64,000 nt of DNA. Origin: Lunularia cruciata. Taxonomy: Eukaryota > Streptophyta > Marchantiopsida > Lunulariales > Lunulariaceae. The translations under genes and the position numbers were made by a program. Under the pieces are notes generated by a model. The model searched no databases. It was given only the letters and a program-made list of their open reading frames with translations, and had not been told where the DNA came from. How positions within the stretch are numbered: position 1 is the stretch's first letter; each line of letters starts with the position of its first letter. Of the stretch, positions 9,841 to 20,788 are shown in pieces. The stretch lies in NCBI GenBank assembly GCA_948567375.1, contig OX419756.1:69108552-69172551 (forward strand). The letters run 5' to 3'.

Positions 9841-11740
9841 ACTTTGAGGGTGGGGTCCAACTTGTGCATAATCCATCATGATAATTGATTGTAGTGAATG
9901 GGGTCCTAGAAGGCAATCAAGTGCGAGTGTTAATAGATTTGGGAGCCATAGAGAATTTCTTGTCTCGCTCTATTGCAATAAGATTGAGAATGGATCTAGA
10001 GAGAGATGAGAGTGAAGAAGTAGAGTTACCTAACAGATAAACAGAGAGGATTGAATCATTACCCATGCGGATAACACTCTCTATAGGAAAATATCAAGAA
10101 GCAATTGAGTGGCGAGTGATACAATTAGCTCGGTATGATGCAATCTTAGGTATGCCGTGGATGAAGCATTACAACCCTATGGTAGATTGGAGGAAGAAAG
10201 TAGTGAGAACCCACCAATGGTCGATCATTGTGGTTAAAGAAAAATCACATAGGCAAGAATTGCCTCTCTATGTCATAGGAATAACAACTCTCTGTAAGAC
10301 TGATAGGTGTTTCATGGGTCAAATAAGAGAAGTCTAGAGTGCACAACTCGAGGGACAAATTCTTGAGAAATTAAAGGATATCGTAAATGAGTTTCAAGAT
10401 GTCTTTCCTGATGATCTACCCTCAAGATTACCACCAAAAAGGAGAGTATATCATAAAAATGAGACACTCTCAGGGAAGACATCTCCCTATAAGGCTCCAT
10501 ATCGCCTATCACCTCATGAGTTGGAGGAGTGAAAGAATCAAATTGAGGATATGCTATAGAAAGGGTTCATCCAACCCAGCATATCACCATATGGGCCTCC
10601 GGTCTTGTTTGTGAAGAAGAAAGATGGTACAATGCGCATGTGCATTGACTATCAGGGTCTCAATCAGCAAACAATGAAGAACAAACACCCCTTACCTTGC
10701 ATTGATTATCTATTTGATCAACTCAATGGAGCAAGAGACTTCATCAAACTAGATTTGCAAGCGGTTACAATCAAATCCGAATTGCAGAGGAGGATGTGTA
10801 CAAGACTGCCTTTTGAACCAGGTATGGCCACTTTGAGTATCTTGTGATGCCTTTTGGTCTCACCAATGCACCTGCCACTTTCATGAGTCTAATTAATGAT
10901 ATATTTTGTCCATATTTGTATAAGTTTGTCATTTTGTCTTCTTGGATGACATCTTAGTATATAGTAGGACAATGACGAAACACAAACAACATTTAGTAGG
11001 ACAATGACGGAACACAAACAACATCTACGAGAAGTACTCCAAATTCAAAGACAAAATTGATTGTATGCCAAAATCTCAAAGTGTGAGTTTTGCAAGTATG
11101 AAGTAGACTACTTGGGGCATAGAGTAAGTGCAAAGGGTATTCAAGTATTGACAGATAAAATAGAGCTCATTCAAAAATGGAGTGCCCCAAAAGATCAGAC
11201 TCAACTCAAGAGCTTCTTGGGTTTGACGGGATTCTAGCATCGATTTGTCCAGGACTTCTTCAAGGCTGCACAACCTTTAATAGCACTGCTTGGCAAGGAG
11301 AAGAAGTGGACATGGGGAACTGCACAAGAGTTGACCTTTCAAGAGTTGAAAGCCACCTTGCTACATGCACCAATCTTGAAGTGGTATGACCTAAAACGTC
11401 AAATCAAGTTGGTCATAGATGCATCAGGCGTAGCAATCGGAGCAGTCCTACAACAAGAGTGGCATGACGAATGGCATCCCATTGCATATTTCTCTTGAAA
11501 GTTGTTACCGGCATAGTGCAACTACCACACCATAGAAGAAGAAGAGTTGGTCATTGTCTTGGCAACCAAGCATCGGAAGCACTATCCTGGCAAGAAGGCA
11601 TTTGGGGTAGAGATAGATCACAAACCTCTAGTCTACCTCAAGACGCAGAAGGATCTATCTCGTTGCAAGATTCGATGGGCAAAGTGGTAATAATGCTTCA
11701 ACATGATAATCACCTACATTGAAGAAAAGAAGCAACTTGC
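9841..11740 (+). pseudogene. Type-2 chromovirus-like pol fragment (protease, RT, RNase H), truncated
   Basis: From about 9,888 the plus strand encodes the protease start (VVNGVLEGNQVRVLID), then ILGMPWM (about 10,140-10,165), then reverse transcriptase ([20 protein letters not shown], 10,613-10,672; [12 protein letters not shown] near 10,850-10,880), and RNase H (VIDASGVAIGAVLQQEW around 11,410-11,465). The catalytic LDDIL is out of frame. Several stops and shifts break it: for example TAA after PNR at 10,037, stops at 10,529 and 10,557, and duplicated ACACAAACAACAT segments at 10,980-11,025. It is collinear with 39,372-41,280 and stops within RNase H at 11,740, where peroxidase block A begins. 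Integrase and chromodomain are missing here but present in the other unit. Confidence 0.88.
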
Positions 11741-12075
11741 AATTAGGAGAATAAGATTGAGAAGTATACTGATAAGTATTTTGAAAAAGAATTTTTTATT
11801 GAAAGATAATTTTTAATAACAAGAATTCAAATTGATTTTGTTGACTGATTTTTTTGCCTTGCTTAATAAATTTTTTAAAATCTATTTATATATATATATC
11901 TTATGTACATATAATAACCTTTTTGTTTGCTTAAAGTAAGGTTCATTATTACTAAACCAAATGTTAGTATACTTCCCTCCTATAGTTGTTGTATGGCGGC
12001 ATCATCCATGAAGCTCTAGAATGGTAGTATCATCCATGAAACTTGACTGGTAAGTATGTACTGAGTTTTTAGCTA
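11741..12075. other. Start of duplicated block A, AT-rich, no gene seen
   Basis: From the sequence AATTAGGAGAATAAG onward this matches 48,072 onward in block B. It contains a short TA run near 11,887-11,900 and no supported gene. Confidence 0.6.
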
Positions 12076-12315
12076 GTGAAGGAATCGATCTCTGACACAC
12101 ATGCTGAAATGGACAGGCTGCTCACATGGCTGCAGTCGACCCTGGGCCTGGTCGACTGCAGCCAGCACACAGCTCTTCTGTCTTCTAAACGAGCTCCTGA
12201 GGATCCAAAGGAGTCTAATCCAGCCAGAAGGCTAAAACACGAGCAGTTTCTCCAGAGGAAGGAGAGACCATTCTGGGATCGTACTCAATTTCTTTCGGTA
12301 ACGTTTGAAGGGTGA
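12076..12315 (+). CDS. Hypothetical small ORF or exon containing a perfect hairpin
   Basis: 79 residues, unrecognised, rich in charged residues (SKRAPEDP, ARRLKHEQ, QRKERPFWDRTQF). The copy at 48,420-48,659 keeps the frame with two residue changes (K to E, F to I). GGGTGAGT at the 3' end would make a good splice donor, so this could be an exon rather than a whole gene. A 15-bp inverted repeat lies inside it. At this level of block similarity, retention of the frame is only weak evidence for coding. Confidence 0.3.
   Translation: MKESISDTHAEMDRLLTWLQSTLGLVDCSQHTALLSSKRAPEDPKESNPARRLKHEQFLQRKERPFWDRTQFLSVTFEG
12127..12164. repeat. Perfect 15-bp inverted repeat
   Basis: TGGCTGCAGTCGACC (127-141) and its exact reverse complement (150-164) are separated by 8 bases. 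The arms are GC-rich in an AT-rich setting. The copy at 48,471-48,508 is identical. Confidence 0.9.
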
Positions 12316-13023
12316 GTATTCTTAGGAGCTACTTGATCACTCATAGAGTCATATGGATTCACAACCACACTTGCACCATTTTCCATCACTTTATGCATAT
12401 TACAAATTTTCCGATAATTTTACTCAATAGATGGGTAATTGATTACTTGATCTCCTATCTTACTGTTTACTATAAATCATGAGGTGTCCTTATAAATATT
12501 GAGTACTACACAAAAGCAAAATTTTAACATTTAGAAATAAAGACAAGAGTTAACTGGACATACAGTAATATCAAAATCCTTCAAGATATTGTACTATATG
12601 TTTAACTTTTATCCAAATTTATCTCTATTCTGGCTCTGTTCAATTTCCTTTTAGCAATAATGTGGTGAGATATTAACAATTGCAAGCTTCTCAGTTGTGT
12701 TTGTCTACATTCATCCAGACTCAGTTCAGATTTTCTCATATGTACAACAAAATAAATGAATCGGTTTCTGATAGACAATTATAGTCCCTTGTACAACGAT
12801 ATGCATATCCAGTTATTGAGATCGATCTTTAAGAGCCTTGTCACCTAGTGACTGTACCTCACTTCCTGTCAGGTCAGCTCTACTTTCTCAAAGACAGATC
12901 ATTTTTAGAGATTAATGACGGTCCGCCCTCTCAATGTGAGAGAAGACCACTACTGGAGTTGGAGTTCGGCTCCTATCCTGGCAGTTCGTTACTATTGATG
13001 TGTTGAACTACTTGCTTTTAAAT
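12316..13023. other. Spacer and 3' flank of the first peroxidase gene
   Basis: No supported coding sequence. It carries the downstream region of the minus-strand gene at 13,024-14,547. A complementary pair, CTCTCAATGTGAGAG, lies near 12,929-12,943. Block B has about 19 extra bases near 48,887. Confidence 0.5.
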
Positions 13024-14547
13024 CTAGTTGATAAATTGACACGTTTTTCTAATTTCTCCTGCAGATCCCGTCAACGGTTCAAGGTTGCCCATCTTCACCA
13101 TGGCAGCTGAGAACTCCTCGAACCAAGTCGATCCTCGGGCTGAAAATTCACTGACAACGCTTTTACCTGTAATGTTGGTGATAAGTGCGGAATCGGTGAT
13201 GAAAACTCCTTTGTTTGAAATGACACTTTTGTAATAAAGGTGGTCGAATCTGGTGGCAGTTGAATCAAGAAACATGGTGTTGTTTCTGTTACCCTTGGGA
13301 CAAAGCTTTTTCAGCATGTTTGCAAATTCAGGATCCAGAGTGGGATCGGTGTCGTTAAGGCTGTCGCTTCCAGTGAAGTTATAGATGTGAGGACCAACAC
13401 CGTTGCAAGTAGTTCGGCCGATGGTGTGAGCACCTGAGTATAAAATAATGCATGGGCGGAGGGATCAGATTTTTCCTTCAACGTCAGTTCACTTCACGAC
13501 ATGCATCAGAATCTTACTATGAAGAGACGAGAAACGTTGAAACAAAATTTGAACCTTTTCATTAAAGTATTTTCTGGTACCTGAAAGCACGATCATCTCT
13601 CTGGCGTTGAATCCTTTGCGGGCAAAGTTATCAACCAACAGGTCAAAATTCAAAACCGGGAATGGTAGATTGGTGTTAGCGTCATCTGCCAAGGAAACGT
13701 TGCCATCTCTTCGGCCGAGATATACTGGCCAGCTTGGACCTCCAACCTGATATCAGTAAACAGTAATTGAGCGGAGAAGTTCACTTAAGTATAAATCTGC
13801 GGATTCGAAGCTTGATCCTCACCACACTCAACTTGAGCTAGTCTCTACGATCATGAGAAGTAGATGTCCCCAATGAGCTAGCTTACTTTCACAGTGGCCT
13901 CGTGTGCAGCAAGAGCAACAATATCTGCACATGACACAACACCTGGACAGACACTTTCGACAGCTTCCTTGATGAGATCGATTTCAGGGATTCCTCTGAT
14001 TTCGAAGTTTCCAAATCCTTCGTTTTCTGCTGGACTATCAGCGGTGGAATTGAGTAGAATTGATCCATCACAACCCTGTAATTGTCAACTCAGATTAGCG
14101 TTAAAACATAATACAGCACGGCAGGATAATCCTGAGTTATGCAACCTTACTTGGTTCGGCGTTGATATTAATTGAGCAAACGCTGGAGCTACTCTGGATG
14201 TGGTGAAGTTTCACTCACTGTACACCGTCCTTTGACTCATAATCATTGCTTGAAGAACTGTGTGAACATATCTTTCAGGTTGTCTCTCACTCTACATGGA
14301 GCAGAAATGGTGGGTGTCTTACCCGAACCCAGCAATCATGAAACTGCAAGCGGTTAAAAGCTCCAGCCATAGTTTTGTCAGTTGCCAGAACCTCGTTAAC
14401 CACCTTAGACACAATGGTTGTTACTTGAGGACAGGTATAGTGATAAAATGTCTCGGACAAAGGACCACTATCTGCAGCTCCATGAGCAGTGTAAAGTGCT
14501 GCCAGAAGCAGGAGTCCGGAACATAACAAGGGTCCGCAAGAACCCAT
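13024..14547 (-). CDS. Class III secretory peroxidase, gene 1 (block A)
   Basis: Four exons on the minus strand: 14,323-14,547, 13,887-14,075, 13,581-13,746 and 13,024-13,433, encoding 329 residues. All introns have GT...AG ends and sit at the three classic class III positions (after HDCWVR, after HEATVK and within LSG|AHTIG). The enzyme should use hydrogen peroxide to oxidise phenolic or other donors in the cell wall or vacuole. A hydrophobic signal peptide covers about residues 1-24. Distal Arg66 and His70, proximal His196 (AHTIG), the calcium-site residues DCWVRGCDGS and all eight disulfide cysteines are present, and the protein ends CQFIN. Trp follows HDC where Phe is usual. Several N-glycosylation sites occur (NFT, NNT, NIT, NST). 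The start was set at MGSCGPLL because an earlier in-frame Met lies in the presumed leader intron. It is divergently paired with 18,303-19,866. Confidence 0.93.
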
Positions 14548-14799
14548 TGAAGCAAATTCCCGTGTACCTGTTCTTCGTTCTGCTATCTGCAAGAATCATT
14601 AGATTGCAGTGCATGCGCACTCTAAATATCAGCAACTGAAAAAAGAGAGAAATCAAAGTAGAACTTATTGAACATGCATTGTAAACGAGTGAATGTCAAA
14701 GTTTTTATCAAGTCATTCATTCGATGATCTGTTTCTCTAATCAAAGTTACCCACCAGACGATGCCAATGCAATGCGATGTTTCGTAGGGTAGTATGAGA

Positions 14800-14820
14800 A
14801 GCACTCAAGGTCTGAGTGCT
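14800..14820 (-). promoter_or_regulatory. Palindrome in leader of peroxidase gene 1
   Basis: AGCACTCA and TGAGTGCT arms with a 5-bp spacer lie about 30 bases downstream of the TATA box. The same palindrome occurs at the same distance in all five other peroxidase copies of the window. Confidence 0.65.
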
Positions 14821-14848
14821 GCATTTACTTGATACTTAGCAAGAGAGG

Positions 14849-14856
14849 TACTTATA
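14849..14856 (-). promoter_or_regulatory. TATA box of peroxidase gene 1
   Basis: TATAAGTA on the minus strand. The surrounding sequence (GTCAA..GAAGAC..GC before it, CTC after it) aligns with the promoter of the plus-strand gene at 17,975. Confidence 0.7.
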
Positions 14857-17800
14857 CCCCCGGTGCTTGTCTTCAAGTTGACCCTTCTACTGATGTTGAC
14901 GCAGTGTTTGGAGGAATTGGTTTTAGGCTGAACAGTAATTTCAATTTTAGGTGACTCGTGAAGCTGTAGATGTTGCTCGGTTTATGCAGTGAGATTAGGC
15001 GCATGGATTCGTGGTTAGCGGTTATTACGCGAACATCCGTAATATTAATCTCGAGTTAATTGGTTTAAGTATCATTTCTTTTAGCGTGAACAAGGAGACG
15101 ATTTCCTGAAGTACTGGAAAACACGTTAGGACCACATCGTGTGCTAGGCACGTACCTGACCTGAAATTGTATATGATTTTGCTAATTTTCAGCTCATTTT
15201 TCGGTGATTTTCTACTTCCAACTAGTATGGTTCTCATATTGTCGATGACGACAAGTAACTCTATACTTGTCGTCAATCACTCTCAATCAGGATTATCTGT
15301 TTCAGAGAAGCATAGATATGCAAGGCATATAACTTGAGTCGTGCACGTGAGCAGTACTAGCCACTGTTCGGACCTGTACTGTTCATGCCCCATGTTGATA
15401 TGGGTTAGGGTCCGTGCAGATAAAAAAACTTCATTTGTACATTTTTTCTATGCTCTGTACTTCCCAAGAGAACGAGTACTTGTACATGACCTATGCCCCA
15501 GAGCATATGGAGGCGTCATGACAGCTTTGCAAGCTACGTGCATATGTGACCACTTAGATTAAAGGAATCCTGCATTAGATCCTCATGCAGAGTTGACACA
15601 CGATTTACCTTTCACAGACGTTCGTCAGATATACAATTGTGATGTAAAATAATCTTAATTTCCTCTCATATTGGAACAAGAGATGCATTGTGAAGTATAA
15701 GCTCTCAGCCGGACGTGGTGACCTCTGAATCTGCTCTTGAGTATCAACCGATCGCACTCAGACTTTTCATATATACTAGCATTAAATAGGACAATTCACT
15801 TACATCTTTCCGATTTATATATGAGTATATGCCAGTTTCCTTAATCTGGTCAACCAATTTTGTAGAGGACAAACTGTAGTACAGGTGCTTCCATTCAGAG
15901 CTGAAGACACCAATTAAAGGCTAGATCATGGCATAGGAGGCTTATTCCATATCATGCCCATAGTTCTGTTCGGATCTACCTAGGTTTAGTTACTGTCGCA
16001 GTTATCTCCAATCCTCCTTTGGGCGTCAAATATATGGGTAGTAAGCATATGTTTCGGACCCTTATTTTGACCATGGAAAGGAAGTTTTTAATATCTTTCT
16101 AGGTAGAGCTCGACGATGTTACTTCGCACTGTACTCGCGAGATGTTTTATATGTGTGGGACTGCATTGCTTTGTGTACATGGTCAAAACTTGGATCACGA
16201 TGTTTGGACGGGAAATAAGGACATTGTCAAGATCTTGAGATGCTTGTTATGCTTCCGTACCTGTAACATACTTATAAGTATGCGATATTTAGTGCAGCTC
16301 ATGGATACGCTTAAAAGTGACTATTCTGAGCAACGCTATTCAAGTTAGTGCTTATTTATTTCATCTATCCACTAACTAGGAATGGCGATTGAAAGTTAGT
16401 CACTTCTGAATCGGTAAATGCCATGAGCATTGCACGTACGGCTGCCTTAGAAGCTGCACTTTCATTTGACAGATGAGAACTAGGTAAAATGTGCCTCCTG
16501 ATTACAATCTCCATCGAGTCTATTAGCTTATGCATATTTCATGCTTGTACTGCAGCTGTACAACGATTACGCTTGCCTGCTATCATCATCAAATCTTCAT
16601 ATGCTTATATTTACGGTTTCTAGTACCTCCTCACAGGGGTTCCCACACATAATTCGTCCAAATATCCTTGCAGATAGATTGTTTTGACTTGCTTCTACTT
16701 CCTGACTTTGATCCACTCTCCCTCCGCACTGATTTCCTAAAGTATCGTGACCTCCCAATTAATCTCCTTGACCAAGAAATGATTGGATGCTCTCAGAGTA
16801 CTGCACAGTTCAGGGTTTAGTTTCTCGGTCTTAGTCAAAATGATCGACATCCAAGCCCTGTGCTTCTTTCCTATGCATTTCCGAGGTTCATAGTAGGTAA
16901 CGTCGACATTCTAGATACTCATGCATATGGCATCCAGTTTTTAACAATTGAGATGCGCTCCGGATCCATTTATTCGACCCGACAATGAACTACCTATATG
17001 AGCAAAAATTTATGGAAGTTACCATAGGCATAACTTGCAGACCTCTATATATTTCTGGTCTTGAGACTCGAAGGATTTATCCAGTATTTTCAATAGATTC
17101 AGTTCCGATTCCATTGACATCAGTGGGAACCTTTATTCAGGAAATAATTCAACTCTTTCTCCTCTCTAGAAACCACAAGAATCTTGAGGTCACAAGAATC
17201 TTGAGGTTGAACGTATACTGTCAAAGCATTTAAATCGTAGCAATGGCCATATAAGATTCGTTGGCAATGTACGAGTCGAAGATGGAGATGAGAAAAGGGC
17301 ACGGAATCATTTACCCCGGAAATCAATTAGGTCATGGTTAGCCGTACCTCCGAGACCATTGACTGGTCAGTGACATGGCACGAAAAATCTCTTTGTGTGC
17401 CTAGCCTCAAGTCCACTGGTAGTTCTCCAAAAGTTGAAATATATCCCAGATGCTGAAGTTTTCAGCGGATCCTAGGCCTGGCTCTGCACCGGTTCCTTGA
17501 GTGGTGGGAGTAGCAACTCGCCCAGATGTGGTGAAGTGAGGTTCAGAATCGTGAGGTTAACAGTAGCAGCGTATGGACCATTCCGGGAGCAGTACAAATT
17601 ATTTGGCTCAAAATGAATACCTGGAGCGGAGAAGCAGAAGACCTTACCTTCGTCATTATAAAAGTCATCCGATTAAACCAGCAAAAACATTGATTCAGAA
17701 AGCTGGAACTCACATATAGAAATGCATGTGGGCATGATCTTGTTAGCAGCTAACCTTCATGATCACTAGCTTGCAAATGTGGCATATGCTCATCAATTGC

Positions 17801-17974
17801 CAAAATTCAACAGTAATTAGCTAAAATAAGTCACCACATGAGATGATTTAGATACACTGCAAGATTGAGAGATCCACTATCCAGTTTAATAAAAAGATTT
17901 ATTCTGGGAATAAATGTATGGTTTCAAACTACCCTAGGATCACAGGAGGGGTCAAGTCGAAGACGAGCTTGTTG
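14857..17974. other. Intergenic region between the divergent peroxidases
   Basis: No convincing coding sequence; the short open frames lack motifs and are interrupted in block B. The part from about 16,366 to 17,970 is repeated downstream at 20,281-20,338 plus 23,212-24,632, showing that a local duplication produced the pseudogene there. Block B lacks about 822 bases of this region (roughly 17,000-17,820). Confidence 0.6.
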
Positions 17975-17982
17975 TATAAGTA
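17975..17982 (+). promoter_or_regulatory. TATA box of peroxidase gene 2
   Basis: TATAAGTA, identical to the gene 1 box. It is followed at about 29 bases by the shared palindrome. Confidence 0.7.
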
Positions 17983-18010
17983 TCTCCGCTGCCAAGTTTC
18001 AAGCAATTGT

Positions 18011-18031
18011 AGCACTCAGTTCCTGAGTGCT
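18011..18031 (+). promoter_or_regulatory. Palindrome in leader of peroxidase gene 2
   Basis: AGCACTCAG (18,011-18,019), spacer TTC, CTGAGTGCT (18,023-18,031): a perfect 9-bp inverted repeat around the expected transcription start. It could be a protein-binding site or an RNA hairpin. Confidence 0.65.
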
Positions 18032-18085
18032 TCTGATGCACACTTGACAGTTGCAACGAACTTCACCTTGCATTCGCAGAGTCAG

Positions 18086-18256
18086 GTGAGTACGTTACGT
18101 TAAAAGTGTCAACTCACTGAAACTACAAAAACTTTCATTTTGCAATTCGTTCCTTTGTACTACTAGCTGGTCATGCAATAACTTAGATGCATCTTGTATT
18201 CTTTTCTAATTCCAGAGTTTCTGACAGGTACTGAAATGGCTTTTTGAATCTTACAG
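18086..18256 (+). other. Probable 5' UTR intron of peroxidase gene 2
   Basis: A donor (GTCAG|GTGAGTACG) follows the leader palindrome, and an acceptor (ATCTTACAG|G) lies 46 bases before the ATG. Both are kept in block B. Another AG at about 18,227 is possible. Confidence 0.45.
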
Positions 18257-18302
18257 GCCAACGCTAGCAGAAAGAAGTAGGCGTCACCTAGAAATTGCCA
18301 CA

Positions 18303-19866
18303 ATGGCTTTATACAGGTCTTTATTATTCTCCGGCGCCTTGCTCCTGGCAGCATGCGCTCTTCACCCGAGTCCTGCAGCTGCTAATGCTGCATCTCTTTC
18401 CGAAACATTTTACGCTCGTACGTGTCCTCAAGTGACAAAGATTGTTTCGTTGGTGGTTGAGAAAATTTTGGAGACTGACAAGACTATGGCTGGAGCTTTG
18501 AATCGCTTGCAGTTTCATGATTGCTGGGTCCGGGTAAGGCACCCCCACATTCTCTATAAAACAGAGAGGAGAACCTGAGTTTGACTTACAGACTGGAAGA
18601 TTCTGGAGGACCTGCATGGGTAGTTTATGAACAAGTTTGCGTCAGCGAGAAGCTATTAGCGAATTAATAAGTAAAAGTTACTGTAGTAATATTTTCGCAT
18701 AAATACCACATCATGCGAAAATATAATTTATGCTGGATCATGACGATAATCAGATTAGCTTGCCGTGATATGTGATGTTCTTCCTTGCCCTTATACGAGT
18801 TGGCATTTTTCAGGGATGTGATGGATCCATTCTGCTCAACTCCACCGTAGACAGCCCAGCAGAGAACGAAGGATTTGGAAACTTTGAAATCAGAGGAATT
18901 CCCGAGATCGATTTGATTAAAAAAGCTGTCGAGTATGTTTGTCCAGGTGTTGTTTCATGCGCAGATATCATTGCTCTTGCAGCACATGACGCCACTGTCA
19001 AAGTAAGTGATCTTTTAAGTTCCGTGTGAACGTCTGAGTCAAGCTTAGTAGTGTTCATACCTCCAGTCGGCTGTCAAGTTCCTTTCTTCCTTGATTTCCA
19101 TCATCTAATATTATGTTGATGGTCGTTTCAGGTCGGAGGTCCTACATGGCCAGTATATCTTGGTCGTAGGGATGGTCTTGTTTCCTTGGCTGATGATGCT
19201 AACATCAATCTTCCTTTCCCTGTTTTGAATTTTGACCTACTGGTCGATAACTTTGCCCGCAAAGGGTTCAACGCAAGAGAAATGATTGTGCTCTCAGGTA
19301 CCACTATCAAAAACAAAATTTTTAGACCTAGGCCTCTTGTTCAAATTTCTTTTGGGTGAGTCAATGTCCTTCTTTCTCTAATCACATTGCTCATATGCTA
19401 AGTATGATGATAAACATAAATGTCTAATTCCTCTGTGCTATGTATCCTACAATCAGGCGCTCACACTATTGGCCGAACCACTTGCAATGGTGTTGGCCCT
19501 CACCTCTACAACTTCACTGGAAGCGACAACCTTAACGATACCGACCCCACTCTAGATGTAGAATTCGCGGATATGCTAAAGAAGCTTTGTCCCAAGGGTA
19601 ACAGAAATAACACTCTGTTCCTTGACTCAACCGCCACCAGATTCGACCATTTATATTACAAAAACGTCATATCGAACAAAGGAGTGTTCATCACGGATTC
19701 TGCCCTCATCACCAACTCCACAGGTAGAAGTCTCGTGAATGAGTTTTCAATTCGAGGATCGACCTGGTTCAATGAGTTCGCAACTGCCATGGTGAAGATG
19801 GGCAACCTCGAACCATTGACCGGTTCTGCTGGGGAAATTAGGAGAACATGCCAATTTATCAACTAG
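18303..19866 (+). CDS. Class III secretory peroxidase, gene 2 (block A)
   Basis: Four exons: 18,303-18,533, 18,814-19,002, 19,132-19,297 and 19,457-19,866, giving 331 residues. Exons 2-4 have exactly the same lengths (189, 166 and 410) as gene 1, and introns 1-3 fall at the family's conserved sites. Signal peptide about residues 1-28 (LLFSGALLLAACAL). Distal Arg68 and His72 (NRLQFHDCWV), calcium ligands in DCWVRGCDGS, proximal His198 (GAHTIG) and all eight conserved cysteines are present, so an active secreted haem peroxidase is expected. Trp75 replaces the usual Phe. It differs from gene 1 mainly in the N-terminal region and at scattered sites such as HDATVK versus HEATVK. An apparent 5' UTR intron precedes the start. 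Confidence 0.95.
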
Positions 19867-20338
19867 TGATAAATTCGATAGACTAGAATTTACACCGATT
19901 TCATTAAGAGGTTCTCTCTCAAATTGAGAGCATCAACATTTTTACGTAGTGAAAAATAAGCCCTACACACAACGGTGTGAATAGAATATCACAGAAGTCA
20001 GTTTCAGACACTATGTGGCCGGCACTGCTACTGTCAACGTTGCGACTATAATACTTTTTTGTGATACCTGTTGGATAACTTCAGTAACAGTTTAATAAAC
20101 CAAGTTGAACGTATTCTGGAATAAAAGATTGGTTGGGCACTGCTCACTATGAAATTATTTTCGGTACCATGAGCCCATACTCCATACTGCACAAATACGG
20201 ATTCGTGCACCTGGTTATGGAACGGGGAACATCATGTGATCATGAATTACGATTCGACAATACATAATTACGATTATGAATCTATCCACTAACTAGGAAT
20301 GACGATTGAAAGTTAGTCACTTTTGAATTAGTACATGT
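19867..20338. other. 3' flank of peroxidase gene 2
   Basis: No gene. Its last part (20,281-20,338) repeats 16,366-16,423 and ends in the CATGT that was duplicated by the copia insertion. Confidence 0.6.
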
Positions 20339-20759
20339 TGTTAGAAATACAGTCCCAAGGACCTCTCGCAATAGCATATCATAAGGCCCATTAAACATAA
20401 ATCAGAGGACTAACAAGAAATAACGTGGTTCACTCTTTGTCCCGGAAGCTACCTCCACAACTGAAACAGGCTCACACCAGCCTTCGAACCTTTATTTCAA
20501 TTGCACATATGTATATATATACACACAGGGATAGTCCCTATGTCATCCGTGTAAACTCCTGATTATAGACCTGCCGGACTTCATGGGTATTGACCACTCA
20601 AGATATCTAGTCACTTTAATACTCAACCTTAGAAGTGACTGAATATATATCTAACAAGTGACTGCCCATCATTGCATGATACAATAAGGAGTTCCCATCA
20701 GTCAAGTTTTGCTCTTGCTCTTGATCAAGCAAGTCACTTATAGCAAGCCAAACATAACA
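20339..20759 (-). repeat. Copia 3' LTR (block A)
   Basis: 421 bp with TGTTAG...ATAACA ends on the plus strand. Matches 55,882-56,302 with a handful of differences. Confidence 0.9.
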
Positions 20760-20788
20760 AAATCCACCTTTTGCATGTATCCACCTTA

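Noticed and set aside
14287-14592. Upstream Met (14,592) as the start of peroxidase gene 1
   Set aside because: It would put 15 hydrophilic residues before the signal peptide and lies around a likely leader intron acceptor (TTGCAG). The internal MGSCGPLL gives a normal signal peptide.
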